Assembly: GCA_964559535.1 (NCBI GenBank) | Contig: CAZLIC010000015.1 | Location: forward strand, 1-64,000 | Reading direction: 5' to 3' | DNA: 64,000 nucleotides | Source of the DNA: CAZLIC01 sp964559535 | GTDB lineage: Bacteria > Pseudomonadota > Alphaproteobacteria > Rhodobacterales > Rhodobacteraceae | In this document: piece after piece, positions 34,906-42,558 of the stretch | How positions within the stretch are numbered: position 1 is the first letter of the stretch | Layout: every line of letters begins with the position of its first letter | Program-made: the position numbers and the translations under genes | Notes under the pieces: model-generated | The model's input: only the letters and a program-made list of their open reading frames with translations | What the model was told of the DNA's origin: nothing | Databases searched by the model: none

Positions 34906-34909
34906 TCAT
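33728..34909 (-). CDS. DNA (cytosine-5) methyltransferase
   Basis: A 393-residue C5-cytosine methyltransferase. Motif I is LSLCSGAGGLDLGL. Motif IV contains the catalytic cysteine C98 in AGYPCQPFSVAGKRRG. Motif VI is FVFLENV, motif VIII is APHKRERLFILA, and the C-terminal motif IX-X region is HRVDRLRLCGNGVVPLVAAH. The target-recognition region (~175-350) is made of loose repeats of LADTKG, VADAAD, LADADG and VDDADC. It starts 1 base after the adenine methyltransferase stop. Probably an orphan phage enzyme that protects phage DNA from host restriction. Confidence 0.9.
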   Translation of the reverse strand: MNDLALHSTGRASGAGDACLFGLSLCSGAGGLDLGLTIAIPGYRAVGHVERETYAAATLVARMEDASLDQAVVWDDVATFDGRPWRGAVDIVTAGYPCQPFSVAGKRRGADDPRHLWPHVARIIAEVEPPFVFLENVAHHLRLGFPEVASGLVGMGYRLAAGLFTAAEVGAPHKRERLFILAIREGDELADPARLLWHPVEWRESDGTAAPLADTKGQRQREPADETDAVAGSGSARDEPCDDSRDVADAADRQLPQQGRRAEGREGSGSDGAGLADADGERRLQAERGQSAVGRSDPRGGDVDDADCAGSQGRGDDIGEHAGERSAWPPGPGDADGWERYLRCAPDLEPAVRRGADGLAHRVDRLRLCGNGVVPLVAAHALRTLAAELLADG

Positions 34910-34910
34910 G

Positions 34911-36251
34911 TCACGCGGCGGCTTCGGGTTGGGTTTCAGGCGCGGCCTGGGAATCCACCAGTCGTTCAGCTTTCACTGCCGCGAAAGTCCGGCCATCGCC
35001 GTCGAGGATGGCGTCGCAGCCCGTGTCGGCCTGCCAGCGTTCAACAGCGACGTCGATGTAGGCCGGGCTGATTTCCATCGCAAAGACACGGCGGCCATTG
35101 GCCTCGCCCGCCATGATCTGCGAGCCGGAGCCCGAGAACGGTTCGTAGCAAAGCCCGCCCCGCGACACATGCTGACGCATCGGGATCCCGAAGGCGTCAA
35201 GCGGTTTGGGCGTGGGATGGTCGGGCCGATCGTCCTTGGCAATGCTGGGCAGCGCCCATGTCGATGGCAGCGTTTCCTCGGCCACTTTTGGCGGGCGGTT
35301 CGGCCGCCGCCAGCCCATGAAGCAGGGTTCGTGTTTCCACAGGTAATGCGACCGGGTCAGAACCCCGCGGTCCTTCACCCAGATGATCTGCTGATGCACG
35401 AAGGCACCTGCCTTTTCCCAGCAGGCTTCCAGCATCGCCTGGCGGCGTGACGCGTGCCAGCAATACCAGGCGGCATTTTCGGCGATGGCTTCCGCCACGG
35501 CGGCGGCGATGAAGCCGTCGTAGAGTTCCGCGCCCTGCGAAGAGTCGTCCCAGGTTGTGCCGTAGGACGACGACCAGTCCTTGTTCCGGGTCGGGTGGTT
35601 CGAGCCGTCATAGTCCACAAGATACGGCGGGTCGGTCGCAAACAGGATCGCCCGCTCGCCATTCATCAAGCGGCGCACATCGGCGGCGCTGGTGCTGTCG
35701 CCGCAAAGGAGCCGATGATCACCGAGGATCCAGAGATCGCCAGTGCGCGATGCTGGGTTGCGCGGCGGTTCGGGAATGGTCACCGGCGGCACCGAGCCCC
35801 CAGCGCCACCTTCTTGCCCGTCCCCCTCCGGCACGTAGGCCAGCAGCTTGTCCAACTCGCCATCGGAAAAACCGACCAGCGACAGGTCGAAATCCTCAGC
35901 CAAGAGGTCGTTCAGTTCCGCCGACAGCAACGCTTCATCCCAAGTTCCGAGCTCGGTCAATTTGTTGTCCGCGATGCGATACGCCCGGCGCTGCGCCTCG
36001 GTCAGATGCCCGAGTACAATCACCGGTGCTTCGGTCAGCCCCAGGTGCGTGGCGGCCAGGACCCGGCCATGGCCCGCGATCAACTCGCCGTCCTCGCCGA
36101 CAAGGCAGGGCACGGTCCAGCCGAACTCGGCCATGCTGGCGGCGATCTTCGCCACTTGGTCCGCACCATGCGCCTTCGCATTGCGGGCATAGGGCTGGAG
36201 CTTGGCCAGCGGCCACATCTCGATCCGATCCGGGGCAAAGCTCAGCGTCAT
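34911..36251 (-). CDS. DNA adenine/cytosine-N4 methyltransferase with ParB-like N-terminal domain
   Basis: A 446-residue protein if translated from ATG 36251. The N-terminal ParB/Srx-like domain (PLAKLQPYARNAKAHGADQV; ELIAGHGRVLAATHLG) spans ~1-130. The methyltransferase domain follows, with motif IV DPPY at 207-210 (FATDPPYLVDYDG) and motif I FSGSGSQIMAGEANGR near the C-terminus. That order is the beta class, which makes N6-methyladenine or N4-methylcytosine. Such ParB-methylase fusions are common in prophages and are usually orphan modification enzymes. It is coupled to the cytosine enzyme downstream. Confidence 0.9.
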   Translation of the reverse strand: MTLSFAPDRIEMWPLAKLQPYARNAKAHGADQVAKIAASMAEFGWTVPCLVGEDGELIAGHGRVLAATHLGLTEAPVIVLGHLTEAQRRAYRIADNKLTELGTWDEALLSAELNDLLAEDFDLSLVGFSDGELDKLLAYVPEGDGQEGGAGGSVPPVTIPEPPRNPASRTGDLWILGDHRLLCGDSTSAADVRRLMNGERAILFATDPPYLVDYDGSNHPTRNKDWSSSYGTTWDDSSQGAELYDGFIAAAVAEAIAENAAWYCWHASRRQAMLEACWEKAGAFVHQQIIWVKDRGVLTRSHYLWKHEPCFMGWRRPNRPPKVAEETLPSTWALPSIAKDDRPDHPTPKPLDAFGIPMRQHVSRGGLCYEPFSGSGSQIMAGEANGRRVFAMEISPAYIDVAVERWQADTGCDAILDGDGRTFAAVKAERLVDSQAAPETQPEAAA

Positions 36252-36562
36252 CGTCGGGTCAATCCTCGGATCAGGGTGGATACCCCTGGCTTCCGGACTC
36301 CGGGGTCCAGACTGGACTCCAAGCGGGGTCCAGCGGCCACCAGGGGTGTCCAGCTTCAAGGGTTTGAATTTGCAGTGTTTCAGGCGGGTTCAGGCGGCGG
36401 TGGCTTCCGGGTGGCTTCCCAAAAATCCGGCCCTGTCGCTAGCGATGTGCCGCGCTTCGCCCGCCAGCATACGAATATCGCCAGGAAGGAACCAGAAATC
36501 AGTGGGTTAGCGGGATGGATGCCGATTGGACCCGGAAGCCAGCCACGGTGTCCACCTCGGCA
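36252..36562. other. Intergenic stretch upstream of the adenine methyltransferase
   Basis: About 310 bases without a convincing gene. It begins with a GGGGTCC/GGACCCC-rich leader near 36300-36345 with several possible hairpins. It marks the change from high-GC phage DNA to the AT-richer block that follows. Confidence 0.4.
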
Positions 36563-36925
36563 TCAGCGACAGTCCGTCCGAGCGCACGACCCCGAGCATA
36601 TTGTTTGGGATAGCATCAGCGGGGCGATCCGTCTCGCCGTCCGGTGTCTCATGGAAATATGTCTCAGTGGTTGTAAGGTGTTGACAAACTCATGCGCCAA
36701 ACTCTCGAAAATCCGGGGTGCGACGCAGAAGTCGGCCTGTGAGTCAGCCGCAGCGATCGGCAGCTTCGAGTCCAAAATGACAGTTCCTGCATTGTGCGCC
36801 AATGTCGGCTTTTTGGAAGCCCCATAAAACGAAGGAATTACATTCTGTTTTGCTGAGGACTGGTGGTGCAAGATCGTTCGTACGTATTGGAGCACAGTCT
36901 CGATCCGACCAAGGAGATCAAACAT
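36563..36925 (-). CDS. Possible small protein at the end of the DUF488 cassette
   Basis: A 120-residue frame from ATG 36925, in line with the two genes upstream and 19 bases after them. FDLLGRIETVLQYVRTILHH is a plausible amphipathic helix, but the rest has no clear fold and no ribosome-binding site is visible. It could equally be unused sequence in the AT-rich block. Confidence 0.3.
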   Translation of the reverse strand: MFDLLGRIETVLQYVRTILHHQSSAKQNVIPSFYGASKKPTLAHNAGTVILDSKLPIAAADSQADFCVAPRIFESLAHEFVNTLQPLRHISMRHRTARRIAPLMLSQTICSGSCARTDCR

Positions 36926-36944
36926 CAAAAAATATGGAATGGCT

Positions 36945-37718
36945 TCAGATTAGGCTGGCCTGCGCCGATTGATCTACGCGGATGACACCTGACAGAAGCC
37001 ACTTGTTAAACTTGGTCACGCGGTGCGTGCCCATGGCGAAGGCAATACCGCGTTGGGGCATTTCCTGCCCCCATCTTTGACGCATCATGCGCAACGTTTC
37101 TTCCTCGCCATATTTGCCACGCCACTTAAAGAATGTGCGCTCGGTTTCCCAATCGATACAGGTATGGGTCAGGATTTTACCTTCATGCACAAAACGGTAG
37201 TGGAAGGAGTACGGGGCGATCTTTGGCGTCAACACGGTGCTGTCACCAGAAAACATATCTGTCTGACTCAGAAGCGTGTCGCGTCGCATTTGGTTCTTTG
37301 CCTTGGCGGTATCGCTCAGCGGCCGGATGATGAATTCGGGATTTTCGGGGCGTATCAGCGCGAATGAACGCCCCTTACTTTTTTCCTCAGACAGGCTTTC
37401 CACGATAGCGCGGCGGGCGAACTCATGACGCTCGGATTTCTTGAGTTCGCGGACCTTCACAAGGGACTCATGATCTATGCGCTTGCTTTCGGTGCGCATA
37501 TCCTTTGGCGCTGCACTTCGCCAGCGCGTGCGGATAATGTCCCAGCGATTGAATCGCTGCGCCCCGGTCAGAAGCTTGAACGGCATCGGATAAAGGCGGT
37601 GCCAGTTCCCGTATACGTCGATACCGGCAACGCAAACTGTTTCGCCGTGGGTCTGCCCTGTCTCGGGAGCAGCCTTGACGATCACACAGACTTCAACAGG
37701 GTCTTGCCAGCCGCTCAA
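36945..37718 (-). CDS. Unknown protein paired with DUF488
   Basis: A 257-residue protein that begins at TTG 37718, only one codon after the TGA of the DUF488 gene and in the same frame. The N-terminal domain (~10-75) has EVCVIVKAAPETGQTHGETV, then VAGIDVYGNWHRLYPMPFKL and RFNRWDIIRTRW, a pattern that I associate with uncharacterised partners of DUF488 proteins. The C-terminal half has IAPYSFHYRFVHEGKILTHT and an FKWRGKYGEEETLRMMRQRW helix. The catalytic activity is unknown. The DNA is more AT-rich than the phage genes around it, consistent with recent acquisition. Confidence 0.7.
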   Translation of the reverse strand: MSGWQDPVEVCVIVKAAPETGQTHGETVCVAGIDVYGNWHRLYPMPFKLLTGAQRFNRWDIIRTRWRSAAPKDMRTESKRIDHESLVKVRELKKSERHEFARRAIVESLSEEKSKGRSFALIRPENPEFIIRPLSDTAKAKNQMRRDTLLSQTDMFSGDSTVLTPKIAPYSFHYRFVHEGKILTHTCIDWETERTFFKWRGKYGEEETLRMMRQRWGQEMPQRGIAFAMGTHRVTKFNKWLLSGVIRVDQSAQASLI

Positions 37719-37721
37719 AGT

Positions 37722-38186
37722 TCAGCCCACAGCGATATGCATAATCGGTGCGCCTACGAGCGCGGATAGGCGCTCCGCGACGATCTTACGATGACAGCCT
37801 TCATGGTGGCGCTCGAAACAGGTCAGACAGACCCGTTTACCCTTAACAGTATCAGCAAGCTCGGTCAGAGCTGTTTGCGCGTCTTGGCCTTCCATATGCT
37901 GCGTGAAAATCTCTAAAAATAGGTCATGATTGCCAGCGCGTGCAGCTTCCCTTCCAGGCTTGGGGTCGCCCAGTGCCTTCACGTGCAAGTAATCTATGCC
38001 CACTTCTCTGACAGCGGCGTTGAGTCCATTCTTTGAGAAGCCTTTCTTGCGCGATAAGGGCAATTCGCGCACGTCCACCAGTAACTCGATTTCTGCATCG
38101 GCCAAGCGGCTGATGAACTCCTCAATCGTGGATTTTTCGTAACCTATTGTGAATATTGGTTCTTCTGTACGTCCGCTCTTAGCCAT
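37722..38186 (-). CDS. DUF488 domain protein
   Basis: A 154-residue protein. ATG 38186 is chosen because a perfect GGAGG (38195-38199) lies 8 bases ahead. Family features are IFTIGYEKSTIEEFISRL, LLVDVRELPLSRKKGFSK and CLTCFERHHEGCHRKIVAER. The conserved Cys/His/Arg residues hint at an enzyme, possibly nuclease-like, but none has been assigned with confidence to this family. DUF488 genes are often seen in genomic and defence islands. It is the first gene of a two- or three-gene cassette. Confidence 0.85.
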   Translation of the reverse strand: MAKSGRTEEPIFTIGYEKSTIEEFISRLADAEIELLVDVRELPLSRKKGFSKNGLNAAVREVGIDYLHVKALGDPKPGREAARAGNHDLFLEIFTQHMEGQDAQTALTELADTVKGKRVCLTCFERHHEGCHRKIVAERLSALVGAPIMHIAVG

Positions 38187-38426
38187 TTTTGACGCCTCCA
38201 TTTTTTCAGTTATTGTAGCCAGGATGTGACTCCTGTCCATCTTGGCGGTAGCGATGCTTCAACAAAGCTTTACACTAGGGCAGGAATGCTACGGGCGACG
38301 TGGCTCCGAAACCTGTGCCGGGCACCTCCATTATCCTAGGGCAAACCCGGCTCCGGTGCATCCGCAGCGAACCAATGCTTTGTCCGCGACCCGCTCGTTG
38401 GTCCTTGCCACAGCGAACGTCTGGTC

Positions 38427-38849
38427 TCAACCTATTCTCTTGACCACGAAGTCCATCGACCGCTTCCTAGGCACTGTCTTACCGTTCAGCCGCCACACGA
38501 TCACCGCGATCGCGTACTGCCAACGCCGGTTCGCCGTTGCGCGGCTGATGCCGAGTTCCCAGCAGATCGACTTCCATTGCGTGCGGTTCGCCCGGAGCCA
38601 GAGCAGGCGTGCGTCGCCGGGTTCGAGCCAACGCAGCCAAAGCAATGTCTCCTCGGCTTCGGTGATCTGGCGCGGGCTGGGCCTTGGCCGCCGCATCTGA
38701 GGCTGTTGGCCGACCTTATCTGCGAAACTGTGGAAGTATTCGGGCCAGGCGTTGAAGTAGCCCTGCGGCTTCACCTCGGGCAGAATGCTGAAAACATCGG
38801 CGGCGCTTTCGAGCCGTGCGTCGACCGTGGCTGGCGTCCAGTCATCCAT
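38427..38849 (-). CDS. DUF6362 phage protein with helix-turn-helix
   Basis: A 140-residue protein from ATG 38849. The N-terminal WTPATVDARLESAADVFSIL and C-terminal TQWKSICWELGISRATANRR (a helix-turn-helix) are typical of DUF6362. A DNA-binding role in phage development is likely. The upstream gene overlaps by 8 bases. Confidence 0.8.
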   Translation of the reverse strand: MDDWTPATVDARLESAADVFSILPEVKPQGYFNAWPEYFHSFADKVGQQPQMRRPRPSPRQITEAEETLLWLRWLEPGDARLLWLRANRTQWKSICWELGISRATANRRWQYAIAVIVWRLNGKTVPRKRSMDFVVKRIG

Positions 38850-39042
38850 TGGCGGCCTCCCGGCTATCGGAGCGTTGGCCATAGAGTTTGTTGCCCAGTT
38901 GGCGGACCAGTTCACGCTCGGGCCAGGTGAGCCGGGGATCGTCGACCGACACCGCGAGCAGACCTTGGTCATGCCAACCGTCTTGCTTGACCTGCTCAGG
39001 GTCACGGCGCGTGCCACCATAGCCTCGGGGGTGCCACCTCAT
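38842..39042 (-). CDS. Small hypothetical phage protein
   Basis: A 66-residue protein, RGYGGTRRDPEQVKQDGWHD followed by DDPRLTWPERELVRQLGNKL. I recall near-identical small genes between RuvC-like and DUF6362 genes in Rhodobacterales phages. The function is unknown. It overlaps the RuvC-like gene by 4 bases (ATGA) and DUF6362 by 8. Confidence 0.75.
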   Translation of the reverse strand: MRWHPRGYGGTRRDPEQVKQDGWHDQGLLAVSVDDPRLTWPERELVRQLGNKLYGQRSDSREAANG

Positions 39043-39560
39043 GCGACGCCCCCATTGGTCTCGATGGCCCAGAGAAGGATAGCGATGGCGTCGGCTTCGT
39101 TGTCGTCAGCGGGCGAAAACCCTTTGGCCTTGGCCGCCGCGATCATGGCCTCTTTCGGCGCATTCCCCTTGCCAGTGACATGTCGCTTGATGGTGCCGAC
39201 AGGCACGCCCTGATACGGCACGCCTCGCATTTCGGCCCAAGCCGTCAGTGTCGCCATCAACCCGCCATAGATGTGAGCTGCATCGGTGCCCGCGTGCCGC
39301 CGCACCTCTTCAAACCAGATGGCTGAGATCGGGCCCGAGAGACGGTCGATTTCGCCCAGCCAATTGGTGAAGCGCAGATAGCGCATGCCGCCGCCGTCGA
39401 AGCGGCCGGGGCGGAAACTCGCAGTGCCGCTGGTGATCAGACCATTATGGCCGCGCAGGGCCCAGCCGGTCGTGGTGCCCAGATCAAGGGCGAGGATGCA
39501 TGAAGCGGAAACGCGCCCGGGTTGGGGGCGCAGGTCCGGCATAGAGATCGTCTGGTTCAT
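39039..39560 (-). CDS. RuvC-like crossover junction endonuclease
   Basis: A 173-residue RNase H-fold nuclease. Acidic residues are placed as in RuvC: D in ILALDLGTTTGWAL, E in IWFEEVRRHAG and D in ADDNEADAIAILLW. Length is as in RuvC. It probably resolves branched DNA during phage replication and recombination before packaging. It begins downstream of the repeat-rich control region. Confidence 0.85.
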   Translation of the reverse strand: MNQTISMPDLRPQPGRVSASCILALDLGTTTGWALRGHNGLITSGTASFRPGRFDGGGMRYLRFTNWLGEIDRLSGPISAIWFEEVRRHAGTDAAHIYGGLMATLTAWAEMRGVPYQGVPVGTIKRHVTGKGNAPKEAMIAAAKAKGFSPADDNEADAIAILLWAIETNGGVA

Positions 39561-39664
39561 GTTGAAGGCTCACAGACAGTGGGCCTTCGGCTTTGGTCAC
39601 GCTGATAGAATCATGGCGGACGGGCGCAATCAAGAAAAATGCGCAACGCGGGCGCTTTGGATTG

Positions 39665-39930
39665 CTGGCCCCACTTGGTCCCACCTCCGTCAAAAGTGGG
39701 GCCAGAAAAATGCATTCAAAATCAATGCTGTCCCCACTGGCCCTACCTGGTCCCACCTCTTTCTTTCCGATGCATGAAGAAAGGAGGGACTAGCGTGGAC
39801 TCGTCATTCCTATGGGAAAGGAAAGGAAGTCGGTGGCCCAAGTGGGGCCAGTAGGGACACGATTGATATTGATGGATTTTTTCTGTCCCCACTTCGCCGC
39901 CAAGGTGGGGACAGATCGGAAGGTGGGGCC
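39665..39930. repeat. Cluster of inverted and direct repeats (CTGKCCCCACTT / AAGTGGGGCCAG)
   Basis: Within a gene-free 430-base gap, CTGGCCCCACTT (39665-39676) is perfectly matched by AAGTGGGGCCAG (39694-39705). CTGTCCCCACTT (39883-39894) faces GTGGGGACAG (39905-39914). Further copies are CTGTCCCCACTGG (39729-39741), AAGTGGGGCCAGTAGGGACA (39840-39859) and AAGGTGGGGCC (~39920). CTTGGTCCCACCT-type units recur at ~39675 and ~39747. It lies between the primase-helicase and the RuvC-like gene, so a replication origin or an RNA-level control element is possible. Confidence 0.7.
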
Positions 39931-39941
39931 GCGGCAAAACG

Positions 39942-39967
39942 AAAAGGGGCACCCTCGCGGATGCCCC
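39942..39967 (-). terminator. Rho-independent-like terminator after the primase-helicase gene
   Basis: On the minus strand GGGGCA and TGCCCC form a stem (39967-39962 with 39951-39946) around a GC-rich loop, followed by TTTT (39945-39942) and then CG and more T. It lies just after the stop of the gene ending at 39993. Confidence 0.65.
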
Positions 39968-39992
39968 CTGTCGTCGGCTGGCTGCAATTCCG

Positions 39993-42548
39993 TCAGTCCT
40001 TTCGTTCTGGCCTGCGATAGCGCCATTCGCGGGTCTCCCCCGTGCGGCGACGATACCGCTCCCAATGCCGAGATTTCAGCCAGGCACCGACCCGCATCTG
40101 ATCGATCTTAGTCCATTTCGCAGGTTCAATTCCAAGGGCCCCTTCGAGAATTTCGCCCACGGACACGTCGCGGATCGGATCGACCCGCTCGATCTCTTCT
40201 TCCTGCCAATCCTCATACCCCGCGTGGCCGCGATTGACGCTTCGGGTGTCGTGGGTCAGCCAGCGATCGATGCGGGCATCCCATGCGTCGCCCTGATACC
40301 GGGATTCTTGTTCGGTTCTGGCCTCTGCCAGCAGCGCCGCATCGTCGATCCACCAGATCGCGCCTTCGCGGAAGCGGTGGACGGCTTCGGCCCAGAGCTG
40401 GTCACGGTCGCGGGCGAGAGCCGCGATGTCGATGGTGCCACAGCGGAGTGGCCAGAAGCGGCGGTTGCCGGTTTCGTCGCGCAGATAGGTGTCGGGGTTG
40501 ACCGTGCCCGCGAAGACGCATTGACGGGGAACCTCGACGGTATATCGGCCATAGGGCGGGCGGAAACGGTCGGTGGTGCGGGTCAGGAACGCCTTGATGC
40601 GGGACACTTCTGCGCGGCCTATGGCGTCGAGTTCTGCGATTTCCACGATCCAGATGCCCTGCATGTGGATCGCCGCGTCCTTGGACCCCAGCTCGGGCAG
40701 TTCGTCGGTGAACCATTCCTCGCCCGCCAGCACCTTGATGGCTGTCGACTTGCGCGCGCCTTGCGGGCCTTCGAGGATCAGCATGTGGTCGGCCTTGACG
40801 CCCGGCCGGAAGATGCGGGCAACGGCCGAAATCAGCCACAGCGCACCAACGGTGTGATGGAAGGCAGTGGGTTCGGCCCCGAGATAGGTGCTGGTCCAGG
40901 TCTCGATCCGGGGCGTGCCATCCCAGCGCAAGTGATCCAGCCAGTCCCGCACCGGGTGAATGCGATGATCGCGGGCGACTGCTCCAATGGCACGTCCGAC
41001 CACCATGGGGGCGACGTTGACGCCGCGGAGCTGCAGCCATTCGGCGGTGCGAACTTCGTCCGCATCCTCCCACGGGCGGGGAAACGGGCCGGTTGCGCCA
41101 TCCCATGGCAGCGGTTGCCGCACGACAATTGCCTGGGCGAAGTCGTCGAAGGCCAGAACTCCGGCGAAGGCGACATCCGAGGTCAGGGCAATGATGACAT
41201 TGGCCTCGTTGCGTTCGGGTGTTCCCGCCATGTCCTGACGCAGGCGGTTGAACCAGGCCGGTTTAGAAGCGCGGGCGTTTGGATCGCCACTGGCGTTCAC
41301 GCGGCGACCGAGTTCCGTCATCTGCTTTTCGAGGATCGCCATGGGAATCCCGGTCGCGACCTTGATGTGCGCAAGGATCTGGCGCGCGGGCAGCGGGTCC
41401 AACCGTGCGAGTGCGATGCGGCCAAGGAGCTGGCCAAGGGCCGTGATGTCAGGCGGATTGGTCAAAGCTTCTGCGGCGGTGACGAGAGCCGCAATGTCAT
41501 TGTCGCCAACAGGGCGGGTTTCCAACTCGGTGGCAGGACCGCTCGCGGCAGCGCCCTGGCCAGCGCAGTAATCAGCGGAGCACGCTCCACGCATCAGGTC
41601 GTCGTTGAAATCGTCACCATGCAGCGGGAGCACGATCTCGTTCGGAATGTCAGCCCGGTTCAGCCGATCCGACAGGGTCGCGGCGGCCTGACGCCCTGCA
41701 TCGCCTGCATCAGCATAGATGGTGATGCGCGTCGTGCCGTCGGGCCAGCGAAAACGCGCCAGCCCATCAGCCGAAAGGGCCGCCCAGACCGGCGTGCCGA
41801 ACAGATCGTGCGCCGCAAGGGCCGTCTCGATGCCTTCGGCCACACCAAGGTGGCCGTCGTCCGGCATGGCATAAAGACGCACTGCGGCCTCCGCGACCGA
41901 ACCCAGCATCTTCTTGCCCGCAGGGGCCTTGGCGCTGCCGTCGTCCAGAAGAAAAGTGCGATGGATGCCGGGCGCCCGATCACCATTCGCGAACCGCGCC
42001 AGCGCGATCAACCCCGGCCAGCCACGCTTGGTCTCGAAGTCTGCAAGGTCGGGATGGAACATCAGATCCGGCGAGGCAGGGTCCGATAGCCCGCGCGCGC
42101 GGAGGTAGTCCTCACCCACGGAGCCCGCCAACGAGACTGCGCCAGCGACAAGCCTGGCGATCTCGGCGGAATGATCGGGCTTGGGGCGCAGTGCGGACCG
42201 AGGTGCCGGATGGTCCATGCCCGCGATGCGCGCCGCCTCGTCGAAAAGTGCGGCGTCAGAGAGGCCGGTTGCCTGTGCGATCAGGTCGATCGGGCCCGCA
42301 CGCTCGCCGGTGGCATAGTCGAAGCCCCAGCCGGCATAGGGCCCGTCGAGATGGATGGTGCAGGATCCGTCCTTGCGCGGGGCCCGGCCCGAAAGATCGG
42401 CGCAGCGCAGCGCACGCCGGTCGCGGGCAAGCTGTGCCTCCGGGAACAGTCGCGGCAGCCAGTCGTTGGCCGTGATGGCCAACCGGTCACGCACCGCCGC
42501 CAGGTCATGGCGGGGGGTGGAGGTGGCGACATCGTTCAGGTCGATCAT
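39993..42548 (-). CDS. Toprim primase fused to VapE-family helicase
   Basis: An 851-residue replication protein. The N-terminal part (~1-150) is DUF7146-like (GYAGWGFDYATGERAGPIDL appears as GPYAGWGFDY). A Toprim domain follows (VAEGIETALAAHDLFGTPVW, ITIYADAGDAGRQAA), then a linker. The C-terminal VapE/SF3-like ATPase has Walker A EGPQGARKSTAIKVL and a Walker B-like IWIVEIAELDA. Such proteins prime and unwind DNA at phage origins. It begins with MIDLND, a start shared with two other genes of this operon. A terminator follows its stop. Confidence 0.9.
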   Translation of the reverse strand: MIDLNDVATSTPRHDLAAVRDRLAITANDWLPRLFPEAQLARDRRALRCADLSGRAPRKDGSCTIHLDGPYAGWGFDYATGERAGPIDLIAQATGLSDAALFDEAARIAGMDHPAPRSALRPKPDHSAEIARLVAGAVSLAGSVGEDYLRARGLSDPASPDLMFHPDLADFETKRGWPGLIALARFANGDRAPGIHRTFLLDDGSAKAPAGKKMLGSVAEAAVRLYAMPDDGHLGVAEGIETALAAHDLFGTPVWAALSADGLARFRWPDGTTRITIYADAGDAGRQAAATLSDRLNRADIPNEIVLPLHGDDFNDDLMRGACSADYCAGQGAAASGPATELETRPVGDNDIAALVTAAEALTNPPDITALGQLLGRIALARLDPLPARQILAHIKVATGIPMAILEKQMTELGRRVNASGDPNARASKPAWFNRLRQDMAGTPERNEANVIIALTSDVAFAGVLAFDDFAQAIVVRQPLPWDGATGPFPRPWEDADEVRTAEWLQLRGVNVAPMVVGRAIGAVARDHRIHPVRDWLDHLRWDGTPRIETWTSTYLGAEPTAFHHTVGALWLISAVARIFRPGVKADHMLILEGPQGARKSTAIKVLAGEEWFTDELPELGSKDAAIHMQGIWIVEIAELDAIGRAEVSRIKAFLTRTTDRFRPPYGRYTVEVPRQCVFAGTVNPDTYLRDETGNRRFWPLRCGTIDIAALARDRDQLWAEAVHRFREGAIWWIDDAALLAEARTEQESRYQGDAWDARIDRWLTHDTRSVNRGHAGYEDWQEEEIERVDPIRDVSVGEILEGALGIEPAKWTKIDQMRVGAWLKSRHWERYRRRTGETREWRYRRPERKD

Positions 42549-42558
42549 CGCGTCCCCT

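Noticed and set aside
36251..36359. Upstream ATG (36359) as start of the adenine methyltransferase
   Set aside because: The first 36 codons are Pro/Arg-rich and unlike the ParB-like domain, which begins naturally after ATG 36251.
39484..39854. Short frames in the repeat-rich gap before the RuvC-like gene
   Set aside because: All run through the inverted repeats, lack ribosome-binding sites and have no protein-like composition.
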